Shown in pieces: positions 16,642 through 25,861 of a stretch of DNA of 64,000 nucleotides. The first letter of the stretch is position 1, and every line of letters starts with the position of its first letter. Under the pieces are notes generated by a model that was given only the letters and a program-made list of their open reading frames with translations, had not been told where the DNA came from and did not search any database. Origin of the DNA: Flammeovirgaceae bacterium BBD 1991-12 (GTDB lineage: Bacteria > Bacteroidota > Bacteroidia > Cytophagales > Cyclobacteriaceae). The translations under genes and the position numbers were made by a program. The DNA lies in contig LYSV01000039.1 of the NCBI GenBank assembly GCA_001657315.1, positions 41,618 through 105,617 on the forward strand, written 5' to 3'.

Positions 16642-17775
16642 TTGATTTTGGTTTTAACGATCCATTTGTCAAGTATCGTTGCTGAACTATGTAAAGGGTA
16701 TCCTTACGACGTATTCATCGCACATGCCGTGGAAGATAAGGCGGAAGTAACAAACGAGCTCTATACCAGGCTAAAGGAAGCGGGGATCAAAGTGTGGTAT
16801 TCTGGTGAAAAGCTGCAGGTGGGAGGGGATCTTTATCAAATGATCAAAGATGGTTTGAACAAATCCCGTCACGGTATTCTGATCCTGTCCCCTAATTTTT
16901 TTAGGGGAAGCTGGCCCGTAAGAGAGTTTCATGTGCTCTGGGGTAAAAAAAATGCCCGTATATTACCGGTTTGGCATAATATCACCAAAGAAGAGATTGA
17001 GCGGCACGATAAGTTGCTGGCCGAATTCTGGGCAGTGAATACTGATGTAGGAATGGACCGTGTGGTACAGGTCCTTATCCGTGCCCTTAAGGAGCCCAAA
17101 AGAAAGCAGAGATGGGGTATGATGATCGGTTTCTTCTTTATGTTCCTGTTAGCAGCCGCTGGACTGTGGTATTTACCAGACGGGGATACGCCACCCGGAG
17201 ATCTTGTCAGAGCTACTATTGAACAACGGATATCAACTCTCCAGAAACAAGTCCTGATCACTCATACGGAAGTAATGCAGGAAGAAGGAGCAACAGCTGC
17301 TACCATTTCAGAGATCAAGAGCCTTCATAACCAGTATGAAGGTATTGAATCTTACTATCGGAACAGGTATACTGTGACGACCGGTAAAGCCGAAATACAC
17401 TTCAGGAAAAACGTTGAGCCGACGCTGAAGTTGGATTTCAATTCGTTTTCTCTGCACAATGCTTATGGGTTTGACATGCCAAATACCTTTAAGATCGATC
17501 ACAGCCTGGGGAAAGCGCTCGATGTGAAATACATTTTCCTCAATACCCAGCCTGTCAGTTATCACCAGGATGACCCCGATGAACTAACGGAAGGTGAGTG
17601 CCAAATCCCTGTTGCTTATGAAAACTACATACGCTATTTAACAGTTAGCCTGCAATACACCAAAAACACCGACTGGATGAAGCGCCGGTCATTTGAATTC
17701 ATGGCTTTATTGCCTGTGGAAATCTATCGGTTTGAAAAGGTGGGTGATGACTGGGTGTTCAAAGGAGTAGATTAG
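16642..17775 (+). CDS. TIR-domain membrane protein
   Basis: Up to 377 residues; the first start is a TTG at 16642, and no ATG precedes the TIR domain, so the exact start is uncertain (another TTG lies at about 16666). Residues ~20-125 are a TIR domain: YDVFIAHAVEDK, YTRLKEAGIKVWYSGEKL, GILILSPNFFRGSWPVRE and ILPVWHNIT. Glu95 in WPVREF is in the position of the catalytic Glu of NAD-cleaving TIR domains. A transmembrane helix follows at ~158-178 (WGMMIGFFFMFLLAAAGLWY), then ~200 residues of unknown type that would lie outside the cytoplasm. It directly follows the kinase/regulator pair, so the three are probably co-transcribed. Confidence 0.82.
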   Translation: MILVLTIHLSSIVAELCKGYPYDVFIAHAVEDKAEVTNELYTRLKEAGIKVWYSGEKLQVGGDLYQMIKDGLNKSRHGILILSPNFFRGSWPVREFHVLWGKKNARILPVWHNITKEEIERHDKLLAEFWAVNTDVGMDRVVQVLIRALKEPKRKQRWGMMIGFFFMFLLAAAGLWYLPDGDTPPGDLVRATIEQRISTLQKQVLITHTEVMQEEGATAATISEIKSLHNQYEGIESYYRNRYTVTTGKAEIHFRKNVEPTLKLDFNSFSLHNAYGFDMPNTFKIDHSLGKALDVKYIFLNTQPVSYHQDDPDELTEGECQIPVAYENYIRYLTVSLQYTKNTDWMKRRSFEFMALLPVEIYRFEKVGDDWVFKGVD

Positions 17776-17860
17776 CATTCCATTCACAAAGCTTTTTGGT
17801 TGTTCAGAAACTTTAATCCTGACCTCAAGGCATCAATACTTTCATGTTAAAATGAGAATT

Positions 17861-18391
17861 ATGAAACATACACAAGTTTTTTTACTCCTTTTGTCAATGT
17901 TTATGAATACTTCGTCAATGGCTCAACAAGCTAATAGTCAAAGTAATATTGAAAAGTTTTCATCAAATTCTGGAACACTGATCGAAAAAGAATTCATTCC
18001 TGTTGGATCGGTGAATAAAGAAATTAAAATTCAAGTTATACTTGTCTCTGATCTGATTTCTACCCAACGTGTTTCAGGGATTCAAGTGGAATACAAAAGC
18101 AAGTATTCTACAAACAGTACAAGTACTTTCCTGGATAAAGATGAAATCAATGCTTTCATCAATGCCTTGGGCATTATCAAAGATCAGATAATTGTGAATT
18201 CCCCTAAGAATTATAAGGAAGTCATATTTTCAAGCCGTAGTGGTTTCCGGACAGGTTGCTATTGGGATAAAGGTAAATGGGTGTCTTTTATTCAAGTAAA
18301 TAAAAGAGATTCAAAAAGCTATGCTTTTATCACTATAGAGGAATTAACTCAATTATCAGATCAATTAATAAAAGCCAGTAAAAAGTTATGA
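17861..18391 (+). CDS. Small secreted protein, unknown function
   Basis: 176 residues from the ATG at 17861 (an ATG at 17852 adds three). Signal peptide MKHTQVFLLLLSMFMNTSS with cleavage near SMAQ. The mature part is mainly beta strands, with the pattern VIFSSRSGFRTGCYWDKGKW, seen in a family of small Bacteroidota secreted proteins of unknown function. Its last four bases overlap the start of the next lipoprotein gene, so the two are coupled. Confidence 0.65.
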   Translation: MKHTQVFLLLLSMFMNTSSMAQQANSQSNIEKFSSNSGTLIEKEFIPVGSVNKEIKIQVILVSDLISTQRVSGIQVEYKSKYSTNSTSTFLDKDEINAFINALGIIKDQIIVNSPKNYKEVIFSSRSGFRTGCYWDKGKWVSFIQVNKRDSKSYAFITIEELTQLSDQLIKASKKL

Positions 18392-18930
18392 AACTGACCA
18401 GTATACTTACAGTGACTTTCCTGATGTTGGTGGCTTGTGATAACAGTGCCCAGGTTGGTGAGAATACCTTTATCTACGGTAAAAAGGTATATAGAATTAT
18501 AGATAACGAAATTACCGAACTTGGCAATCTGGCAACTGATAATATAAGTAAATCCGAAGTATTGAATTCGGTACTCAGAGACTTTGAAAAGTATGAAATG
18601 GACTTCGTAAGGGCCGGAGTGTATACAAATCTCAGTGCCATTTACCGGGGAGATATCTTATATTTTAAAATGGAGTTGCACGCATTAAACGATTTGCGAA
18701 AGAAATATAGTCGAGGAGGATTAACCATAAATTTGGTCGATGAATATGGTTTCCGAATATACGAAATCCATGTTCAATTGAGCGATTTAATAAGAATTGT
18801 AGGTACTGATGGAAGTACTAAGCATTTTGAATTCAACGGTAAGACTCAGATGAGTTCTGAAGTTTACAAGGCAATTTACACCTATTCTGTCAGTTCCTCC
18901 TTAGATAAGTCAAGCAAATATTCTTGGTGA
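18388..18930 (+). CDS. Lipoprotein, unknown function
   Basis: 180 residues. Lipoprotein signal MKLTSILTVTFLMLVACDN with lipobox LVAC. The remainder is mixed alpha/beta (FEKYEMDFVRAGVYTNLSAI, LTINLVDEYGFRIYEIHVQL). It overlaps the preceding gene by four bases and probably shares its transcript. No family recognised. Confidence 0.65.
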   Translation: MKLTSILTVTFLMLVACDNSAQVGENTFIYGKKVYRIIDNEITELGNLATDNISKSEVLNSVLRDFEKYEMDFVRAGVYTNLSAIYRGDILYFKMELHALNDLRKKYSRGGLTINLVDEYGFRIYEIHVQLSDLIRIVGTDGSTKHFEFNGKTQMSSEVYKAIYTYSVSSSLDKSSKYSW

Positions 18931-18957
18931 TCAATCCCGATACTTAAACTATGCAAA

Positions 18958-19326
18958 GTGAGATTATATGTACTTTCTTTTGTTATATGGCTCGGCATGG
19001 CTATGTCAGTCAATGCCCAAACCGTCTACATTACAAAAACCGGCAAAAAGTATCATAAAGAAACCTGCCATTACCTGAAGTATAGCCGATACCCTATTTT
19101 CTTACAAGATGCAAAGGACAAAGCGTATGAGGCCTGCAAGGTGTGTAAGCCTCCTACCAGGGTTACGGAGAAGAGGTCGGCGATTGATAGCACACAGATC
19201 ATAGAACCTCCAAGAAGGGTCAAAATAGCAGTTTCCAGGCAGTGTAGTGTCACTGCCAAATCCACCGGCCGCCGTTGCCGCCGAATGACCAAAAATGTCA
19301 GCGGAAAATGCTGGCAGCATGAGTAA
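18958..19326 (+). CDS. Small secreted Cys/His-rich protein
   Basis: 122 residues from a GTG at 18958; the ATG at 18951 is out of frame. Signal peptide ends near SVNAQ. Two cysteine modules follow: TKTGKKYHKETCHYL with a later ACKVCKPP (a His-x3-Cys ... Cys-x2-Cys pattern common in small secreted proteins), and a C-terminal RQCSVTAKSTGRRCRRM ... GKCWQH zinc-finger-like motif resembling the DUF5763 type. Zinc binding is likely, and the role is unknown. Confidence 0.65.
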   Translation: MRLYVLSFVIWLGMAMSVNAQTVYITKTGKKYHKETCHYLKYSRYPIFLQDAKDKAYEACKVCKPPTRVTEKRSAIDSTQIIEPPRRVKIAVSRQCSVTAKSTGRRCRRMTKNVSGKCWQHE

Positions 19327-19449
19327 TATGGTTATATAATCACTAAACGTTTCAATTCAGATGGCTGCTGGGTTAAATAGGTAGTGTTTTCCATCTATTC
19401 AAGTTACGGATGCTTAACCCAGACCGAGCGAGACGCCTGTCCATTTTTA

Positions 19450-19481
19450 GGTCTTGGGATCATTTCATTAAACCTAAGACC
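19450..19481 (-). repeat. REP palindrome, copy 6 (inverted, degenerate)
   Basis: GGTCTTGGG, loop, CCTAAGACC with the flanking CGAGCGAGACGCCTG. It is in the same orientation as copies 2 and 5 and stands alone. Nothing else was recognised in the 270-base gap around it, apart from a long-range pairing CTGGGTTAA / TTAACCCAG near 19370-19428. Confidence 0.65.
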
Positions 19482-19597
19482 AGTGCGGAGCTTGAAGAAT
19501 AAGCAGTTCGGAAAGTAAAGTATACCGTTCAGAAAGATAAGTTGTTTCTCCTCCTGATACGTAGCTATTTACGACCAGATACTTAATAATCACACCC

Positions 19598-20696
19598 ATG
19601 GCCGTAATCATAATGCTATTCACAAAATCAATGTTGCGGCAAGGTATTAATCGATTTTTTATAATATTATTTTTCAGCTTTTTGTCTCTTGCTCATGCAG
19701 GCGTTTCTCAAGAAAGTATCATTATCTCAGAAGGTACGCTGAAAGTGGGAGGCGTTTCAGAGGAAGCGTTTTATTTCGGTTTATTTGAAGGGGATGAGGT
19801 ACTCTTTACCTTTAATGAAGTCAGGAAAAAGGAACTCAAAGAAGTTGAGATCCTCGAATGGCCTGGCACCTCCAGGTTTTTTGAATACAAGACCAGGGCA
19901 ATCAACAGGAAGTCTCTCCAAATACAAAATACTGGTATTTACACCTTGCGCTTAAAAAACACCGCACTCGGTGGCAGGATCTGTCATTATCGATTGGAAC
20001 GCATCCCTGCTGATCCTGATAAAAAAATTCAATACCACTGTGTATTGGAAGACAACGCGGGATACTTCCTTTTACACGGCAGAAGAAGATTACCTGGTAT
20101 CCCTGGATACCAGCATTGTTGACGTCATTCCACATCAGATCCATCGGGTGCATTCTCAGACTGCAATAAATGGTAAACCTAACCGGACCTATGTTCAAGT
20201 GAGCTTACCGGCGAATACAATATCGTGGTCATATTACCTGGGAGTAGGTGAGGACTCAGAGGAAGTTTTCCGGAATGCTGAAAGAAAAGCACAGGCGACG
20301 AGAGATAAATTAAAAGGTGTCTCAAAACTGGCTTCTTTGGACCCATCCGGCTCATTGACCATGGCCGGTTTGGCATTAAATGGGATTGCCGAGTTTGCCA
20401 TACCGGATAGAGCAGATAATATCCAATACTGGCTGACGGATTATGAAAATGCCCAACTGTTCATAGCTGGATATGAATTCAGAATTTATGATAAGGGTAA
20501 CGGCCCGCTGGTCTATAAACGAATGGAAATACTCCCCGTGGAGGCGATCTACTTTTGCCTGCTTAATGACAACCTAATGGAAGGCATCGATGTGCACATG
20601 CGTGTTTCCGCTGTGACCATCACTGAAAATTGGGGGAAGCGTCCTGTTGAGAAATACACTGTAAACACATGGAAAGAACCTTATTTGAAAAACTAA
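19598..20696 (+). pseudogene. Secreted protein gene split by a frameshift in an A7 run
   Basis: The first frame (19598 to 20122) encodes a signal peptide (FFIILFFSFLSLAHA) and about 130 further residues ending in PADPDKKI. The second frame, usable to 20696, takes over at KFNTTVYWKTTRDTSFYT and runs ~220 residues. The two join smoothly at the heptamer A AAA AAA after GAT (about 20019-20026): with one A fewer the frames become one ORF of about 365 residues. The product would be a secreted protein with no recognised domain. Options are a real mutation, a homopolymer sequencing error, or transcriptional slippage at the A run. Confidence 0.65.
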
Positions 20697-20713
20697 ATTT
20701 CCAAATTCGCTCT

Positions 20714-21022
20714 ATGATAATTGCGCTATTCCTGGCTGGTTTCAGCACGTGTGGTGATTCAGAAACTACACCTTGTTCGGACACCAATTGCGCTGATTAC
20801 GCTACTCAACAACAAGCTCAGGAAGCCTTCGATGCCGATCCTGATTGCAGAGGGGACCTTGATGCGGACAATGATGGTATTGCCTGTGAGCAGCTCCCCT
20901 CAGGCCCAGGGAATAGTGGATGTCCTACTACTTCGAATTGCGGCTGTTCAGGAAAGAATCAAAGCGAATGTGGAGGGCCTTGCTGTCAGTGGGTTGTGGG
21001 AACGGGATGTAGGTGTAGTTGA
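20714..21022 (+). CDS. Small secreted protein with excalibur-like calcium motif
   Basis: 102 residues from the ATG at 20714; an earlier ATG at 20669 lies inside the preceding frame. The start is a short hydrophobic signal MIIALFLAGFSTC with a possible lipobox. The motif DADNDGIACE, preceded by NCADYATQQQAQEAF, matches the excalibur calcium-binding module. The C-terminal 40 residues are rich in Cys and Gly (GGPCCQW, GTGCRCS). Probably located on the cell surface; function unknown. Confidence 0.65.
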   Translation: MIIALFLAGFSTCGDSETTPCSDTNCADYATQQQAQEAFDADPDCRGDLDADNDGIACEQLPSGPGNSGCPTTSNCGCSGKNQSECGGPCCQWVVGTGCRCS

Positions 21023-21159
21023 TGATTTGACAATTGTAAAATTTAAAGCCATAAATGATCTAACAAGCAGTTCAATAGATTAGTCAGGAAATACCTGACC
21101 TTGATAGTAGATCTTATTTCAGTTTATCACAATTTTATTATTACTAAATATTATAAATT

Positions 21160-21399
21160 ATGCCTTGTAGAGTAGGAATTACAACCAATCCAACAGAACG
21201 CAGAGCGTATTGGGAACGTCAGGTAATTGGCCTGAGTAATTGGAGAATTTTAGCCACCTATCCGTCAAAACAGGAGGCTCAAGCCCATGAAAATCGCTAT
21301 GCGGCATCCTCCGGCTGTCAGGCTCACGCCGGAGGACCAGACATATCTGGAACATGGAGTGTGTATAGGTTTGATTATACAAGGATGAAGCGAAGTTAG
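21160..21399 (+). CDS. Small protein with GIY-YIG-like start, unknown
   Basis: 79 residues without signal peptide. The start CRVGITTNPTERRAYW resembles the first strand and helix of GIY-YIG-type folds, followed by NWRILATYPSKQEAQAHENR and a final SGCQAHAGG. It is shorter than active GIY-YIG nucleases, and the catalytic residues cannot be assigned. Single gene with AT-rich flanks, just upstream of the OLD nuclease operon. Confidence 0.55.
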   Translation: MPCRVGITTNPTERRAYWERQVIGLSNWRILATYPSKQEAQAHENRYAASSGCQAHAGGPDISGTWSVYRFDYTRMKRS

Positions 21400-21583
21400 T
21401 GTTTGATGATACACATACCTCTTTAAATAAAAATAACAATTTATTGATAGTAACTTGGTTAGTTCTCGCTCATTTGTACTTGGAGGCATAAAAGTCTTAC
21501 GCCAATCCGTGATGAGCTTTTTATTTGAATTGATTTAAATGACCTCACATAATCAACCGGATTTAAAGAACCTGTTCATAAAA

Positions 21584-23506
21584 ATGAAACTCAAAATACT
21601 AAAGTTAAAGAACTTTAGAAGTTACGCGACTGAAACAAATATTTCTATTTCTGATTTGAATGTGATAATTGGAAAGAATGATGTTGGAAAATCATCCATA
21701 TTGGAAGCATTAGATATCTTTTTCAACCATAAACCGGATAAAAATGATCTGTCTATTATCAATGATGATTCTCAGATCGAAATAACATGCGTTTTTAATG
21801 ATTTGCCAAAAACGTTGATTTTAGATGATTCAGTTGAAACTTCATTGAAAGAAGAATTCTTACTAAACGAGGATGAAGAATTAGAAATCAAAAAGAAATT
21901 CGCTGTTTCACGCTCTGGAAGTGTTTCCGAGGAAGCAGTTATTGTATGTCAATACCCAAATAATGAAAACCTGAAAGACCTGCTTTCAAAAAAGCGAACA
22001 ACTCTAAAGCTTCAATTCGAGGAGCTAAGAATTGATTCGGGAGGTATTGATCAAAGAAGGAGTAAAGAGTTAAGAAATGCTATAAGAAATTACTATTACC
22101 CTGATGGAGATGTACAAACCATTAAAAAAGAAATTAAAATTGATGGAAAGCTAGATAATGAAGACAATAGGAAAAAAATATGGACAAGTCTCAAAACTCA
22201 TCTTCCTATTTATTCTTTGTTTTTTGTTGATAAACCCTTGAATGATCAGGATGCAGACATACAAGATCCAATGAAAGAGATCATAAAGGAGGTTCTTAAC
22301 AGCAAAACCATCATTCCATTATTAGAGCAGCTTAAAGACGCTGTTCAAACCGCATCATCAACAATGGCCGATAAAACAATTGATAAGCTTAATGAGTTGG
22401 ATTCTGGCCTCGCGGAAACATTACGGTCGAATTTTCCAAAAGAACCATCTTGGAATTCAATTTTTAAGCTTACACTGGAAGACGAAAGAGGGGTCCCTTT
22501 AAATAAAAGAGGAAGCGGGATGAGGCGTTTAGTGCTTCTCAGTTTTTTCAGGGCACAAGTAGAGAATAGGCGTGCAAAAAGTGCACACAACATTATTTAT
22601 GCATTAGAGGAACCTGAAACCTCACAACATCCTGACTTTCAGCTCATGATAGTAAATGCCTTAAAAGAACTTTCTGAAACCAATAACGCACAGGTACTTT
22701 TTACAACTCACAATTCTAATCTGGCTAAGGAAATTCCGAAAGAATCTCTCAGGTACGTCTATCTTGAAAACGACGGTATCCATGTAGAAAGCGGCACAAA
22801 TCCTGATGGTACAGATAATACAGATATAATTGACCGAATCATTGAAACGCTCGGTGCTCTACCGGACCCAAAAAATAAAGTGAAGGTTTTAATATTTGTT
22901 GAAGGAGAAAATGATGTCAATGGATTAATCAACTATAGCAAGTTATTGCACGATCATGATAGATCCATTATTAATCTTGAAAACAATGATACAGTTGCCT
23001 TTATTCCAACGGGAGGCTCACAATTGAAATACTACATAGAAAAAAAGTATTTAGATGGGCTTCAGCAATCTCAGGTACATATTTATGATTCTGATAAACC
23101 GGAGTACATTAGGAGTGTAGAAGAATTGAATTCCGAGGGAAATCCATATAAAATTGGTTTTAATACTAACAAACGTGAGTTGGAGAACTACCTACATCAT
23201 GAAGCCATCAATGAATGTTACCAAGAAGTGGGTATTGAAATTAACTTGACAGAAATATTAGATACGGATGATGTCCCTGAAAAGGTAGCCAGAGCTGTGC
23301 ACACAGCAAGTGGCTGTGCTGAATGGGAAGCAATAAGCAGTGATCCAGTCAAGAATGATGCAAAACAAAAGCGCAAAATATCGAAGGCAAAACATCATTT
23401 AAACCATAAAGCAATTAAAAAAATGACAATAGAAAGGTTGCAAAACAGAAATGGTTATGAAGAGATCAAAGATTGGTTGGATAGGATCAAGGGATTTACT
23501 GACTAA
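21584..23506 (+). CDS. OLD-family ATPase with TOPRIM nuclease domain
   Basis: 640 residues from the ATG at 21584 (MKLKILKLKNFRSY, the usual OLD/RecF-like start); an ATG at 21539 would add 15 residues. The ABC-type ATPase has Walker A GKNDVGKSS (30-38), a long inserted helical region, a signature-like RGSGMRRLVLLSFF, Walker B with LEEPETSQHP (~339) and the H-loop TTHN. The TOPRIM domain starts at KVLIFVEGENDV (~438) with the acidic YDSDK (~500). This is the architecture of OLD nucleases such as GajA. It is first in a three-gene operon (17 and 57 bases to the next genes). A role in anti-phage defence is inferred from family and context. Confidence 0.88.
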   Translation: MKLKILKLKNFRSYATETNISISDLNVIIGKNDVGKSSILEALDIFFNHKPDKNDLSIINDDSQIEITCVFNDLPKTLILDDSVETSLKEEFLLNEDEELEIKKKFAVSRSGSVSEEAVIVCQYPNNENLKDLLSKKRTTLKLQFEELRIDSGGIDQRRSKELRNAIRNYYYPDGDVQTIKKEIKIDGKLDNEDNRKKIWTSLKTHLPIYSLFFVDKPLNDQDADIQDPMKEIIKEVLNSKTIIPLLEQLKDAVQTASSTMADKTIDKLNELDSGLAETLRSNFPKEPSWNSIFKLTLEDERGVPLNKRGSGMRRLVLLSFFRAQVENRRAKSAHNIIYALEEPETSQHPDFQLMIVNALKELSETNNAQVLFTTHNSNLAKEIPKESLRYVYLENDGIHVESGTNPDGTDNTDIIDRIIETLGALPDPKNKVKVLIFVEGENDVNGLINYSKLLHDHDRSIINLENNDTVAFIPTGGSQLKYYIEKKYLDGLQQSQVHIYDSDKPEYIRSVEELNSEGNPYKIGFNTNKRELENYLHHEAINECYQEVGIEINLTEILDTDDVPEKVARAVHTASGCAEWEAISSDPVKNDAKQKRKISKAKHHLNHKAIKKMTIERLQNRNGYEEIKDWLDRIKGFTD

Positions 23507-23523
23507 TGATTGAATAATAACAT

Positions 23524-24924
23524 ATGGCTTTTAAATTAAATGGAGGAGTTATCACCATCGGCTCCCTTTTCTGGCAGGATAAACAAAAGAAAGGAGGATA
23601 TAACATTCGAAAAAATTGGAGGGAAAAACATTTGGATATGGAGAATTTCAAAAGTGTTTCAGTTCCTATTCGTTATGGAAGGTTGTCAGGCTCAACAGAA
23701 AAGGGAAACGAGATTTATACAATGATATTTGATCAATCAATACCCTACGACCATCAGGGAAAGGCCAAAGCAATACCTTTCAAGAAACAACCAACCTCAT
23801 GGGAATCATTGAAGACTGAAGTAAAGTTGATGTCTTGTGCAGAAGGTTCAGGAGAACAATTTATAAAATGGGCAAAAAAAAATCAGCAAGTGTGGTGTGT
23901 TTGTGGGATACTCTTTAATCCAGAATCAAAATTATTAAATAAGGCCTTGAAAGCTGATATTCTTAACAATTGGGAAAACGCCCTAAAGGAAAGTGAACAA
24001 GGCCGGGATATATTCTTCAGTGATCCCGCGATGTATAGTCTTTCTCAAAAGGGCGAACTTCAGATTCCCTGGCCAAAGGAAGTCAAAGGCCTGGATTACC
24101 TCGTAGCCGCATCCACTCTGCCAAGTACGCATAAAGTTTCTGAGAAAGAGGTTGTATCCCGTATCAAAAACCGACCTTATTTTATGCCAAATTTTCTCCA
24201 TGGAATAGGCACTTCACAAGACAGAATGATAATAAAGGAGCTAGCAAATGATATGTACCTGACCCAAACGCTATTTAAAAGAACGGTTGAAGCGTATTTT
24301 AGAAAAATGCAAAATGATACTACTCACCGGTACTGGTCATGGGATCATTGCAGAAAAGTTTTCCTTGGGGATTATAAGCCGGACTATAAAATGATTCATC
24401 TGGCCAATTATTTGGCCAGTTGGGGAATGTACAGGGGGTCAGGAGGCTTATTGCAAAAGAGTTATCAAATTCATGGTGAAGCTTTGAAAATCCTGATGTA
24501 TAAAGACTATGTTCCCTTGATTTGTAAAAACGATACAGAAATGTCAAAGGAAAAGATTGATTTGCTTATGCAACTAAAAAATAAGCTTTCATCATATTAC
24601 GAAAGCGTTGTTTATGAACAAATGGGATCGTTCAATAATATTTCGACAACCGATACTTTAATTTCCAAAATACTATTGGGTACTTTTTCTTGCATTCCTG
24701 CGTATGATCAATTCTTTGTTAAGGGATTGAAAATGTGTGGTGTTGAGGGAAGAAAATTCAACAATAACGGAATTGAAGTGCTATTTGATTGGTATGAAAA
24801 AAATGGTATACATAAGGTCGTTAACTGTTTGAATGAGGAAATAAGGAAATTTCCATTGATGAAACTCCTGGATATGCATTTCTGGAGTTTGGGTTATAAT
24901 ATGACTATTATCGAGAAGAAATAA
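23524..24924 (+). CDS. Two-domain protein of unknown function in OLD operon
   Basis: 466 residues, no signal peptide or membrane segment. The N-terminal ~235 residues begin GGVITIGSLFWQDK, with NWREKHLD and VPIRYGRLSG, resembling a gamma-glutamylcyclotransferase-like family of unknown role. The C-terminal ~225 residues carry HRYWSWDHCRKVF and YLASWGMYRGSGGLLQKSY, the hallmark of another conserved bacterial family without a known function. The two are normally separate, so this looks like a fusion. Seventeen bases separate it from the OLD gene. Confidence 0.7.
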   Translation: MAFKLNGGVITIGSLFWQDKQKKGGYNIRKNWREKHLDMENFKSVSVPIRYGRLSGSTEKGNEIYTMIFDQSIPYDHQGKAKAIPFKKQPTSWESLKTEVKLMSCAEGSGEQFIKWAKKNQQVWCVCGILFNPESKLLNKALKADILNNWENALKESEQGRDIFFSDPAMYSLSQKGELQIPWPKEVKGLDYLVAASTLPSTHKVSEKEVVSRIKNRPYFMPNFLHGIGTSQDRMIIKELANDMYLTQTLFKRTVEAYFRKMQNDTTHRYWSWDHCRKVFLGDYKPDYKMIHLANYLASWGMYRGSGGLLQKSYQIHGEALKILMYKDYVPLICKNDTEMSKEKIDLLMQLKNKLSSYYESVVYEQMGSFNNISTTDTLISKILLGTFSCIPAYDQFFVKGLKMCGVEGRKFNNNGIEVLFDWYEKNGIHKVVNCLNEEIRKFPLMKLLDMHFWSLGYNMTIIEKK

Positions 24925-24981
24925 TGTTCTGGCATCTTCGTGTATAGAAAGCATACGATCAAAGTTCAATAAGTTTTAATA

Positions 24982-25650
24982 ATGGATATAAAAAATGCTC
25001 AATTAGATAAATTGTTCATCAACTGGGAGAGCCAATATGAAGATGATGAGAGCTTTGTAAAAGATGGAATAATCAAAGAAAGGTTATACGAAAAAGCGAG
25101 ACGAAAGATCCTTTTCATTGCCAAAGAACCCAATGACCCTGATCAAAAAGCTACGGATTATCGGGAATGGTGGAACAGGGAGATAAGCCTGGGCTTTTCA
25201 TATCGTATTGCAGAATGGGCGTACGGCCTCTTGAATGATTTTCCTGTATACGACGAAATATGGCCAAAGATAGATGGAAAATATTATGGTAGACGAGCCA
25301 TGGAAGCGATCCAGAGTATTGCGTTCATGAACATCAAGAAGTCGGGAGGAGGTGCAGTGGCTAACGGTGATACCATTGATGAACATCTGGAAAAGTATAG
25401 TGAACGTATTAAAGAACAAATCTCAATAATAGCTCCCGAAATTATCATTCTGGGACTTAGTTGGAATCCTAAATCACAATTGATATTCCCGGGAATTAAA
25501 TGGGTAGATTCCGGCTATCAAATTCCAATAGCCAAATATGATGAATTCAAGATCATCGATTTTTATCATCCTTCGGCAAGGAATGCTGCACAAGCTTCTT
25601 ATCACTTGCTAAAATGTGTATTTGAGGGAGATAGATTCAGTGAGCTTTAG
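24982..25650 (+). CDS. Uracil-DNA-glycosylase-superfamily-like protein
   Basis: 222 residues. The pattern fits the UDG superfamily: ILFIAKEPNDPDQ at the place of motif 1 (GEAPG in canonical enzymes), FMNIKKSGGG, EIIILGLSWNPK, and FYHPSARNAAQASYHLL as motif 2 (HPSxR). Motif 1 lacks the canonical catalytic residues, so glycosylase activity is uncertain. It is third in the operon with the OLD nuclease and probably co-transcribed. The pairing with an OLD nuclease suggests a nucleic-acid directed defence. Confidence 0.65.
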   Translation: MDIKNAQLDKLFINWESQYEDDESFVKDGIIKERLYEKARRKILFIAKEPNDPDQKATDYREWWNREISLGFSYRIAEWAYGLLNDFPVYDEIWPKIDGKYYGRRAMEAIQSIAFMNIKKSGGGAVANGDTIDEHLEKYSERIKEQISIIAPEIIILGLSWNPKSQLIFPGIKWVDSGYQIPIAKYDEFKIIDFYHPSARNAAQASYHLLKCVFEGDRFSEL

Positions 25651-25678
25651 AACGGTGTAAGGTGCAAATGAGGATTAG

Positions 25679-25841
25679 TTTTTTCCTCATCAGCGTCTCC
25701 TGTAAGAGCCCCTGATGATCTTGATAGTTGAGCCTTTACTTTTTAAAGAAAACCTACCGTCTTAATCTCGAAGTCACAGACTTCCTGGTGTTCGGGATAT
25801 TAATTATAGATAGGCTCAAGACGCAGTCTTGAGCCAGTCAG
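25679..25841 (+). repeat. Composite palindromic repeat, type A copy 1
   Basis: Starts TTTTTTCCTCATCAG. It has a 5' hairpin (25688-25717, CATCAG ... CTGATG), a middle hairpin GAAGTC-aca-GACTTC (25770-25784) and a perfect 3' hairpin GGCTCAAGAC-gca-GTCTTGAGCC (25813-25835). It lies just after the OLD operon. Confidence 0.75.
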
Positions 25842-25861
25842 GAACTTTGATTCTTCAATAA

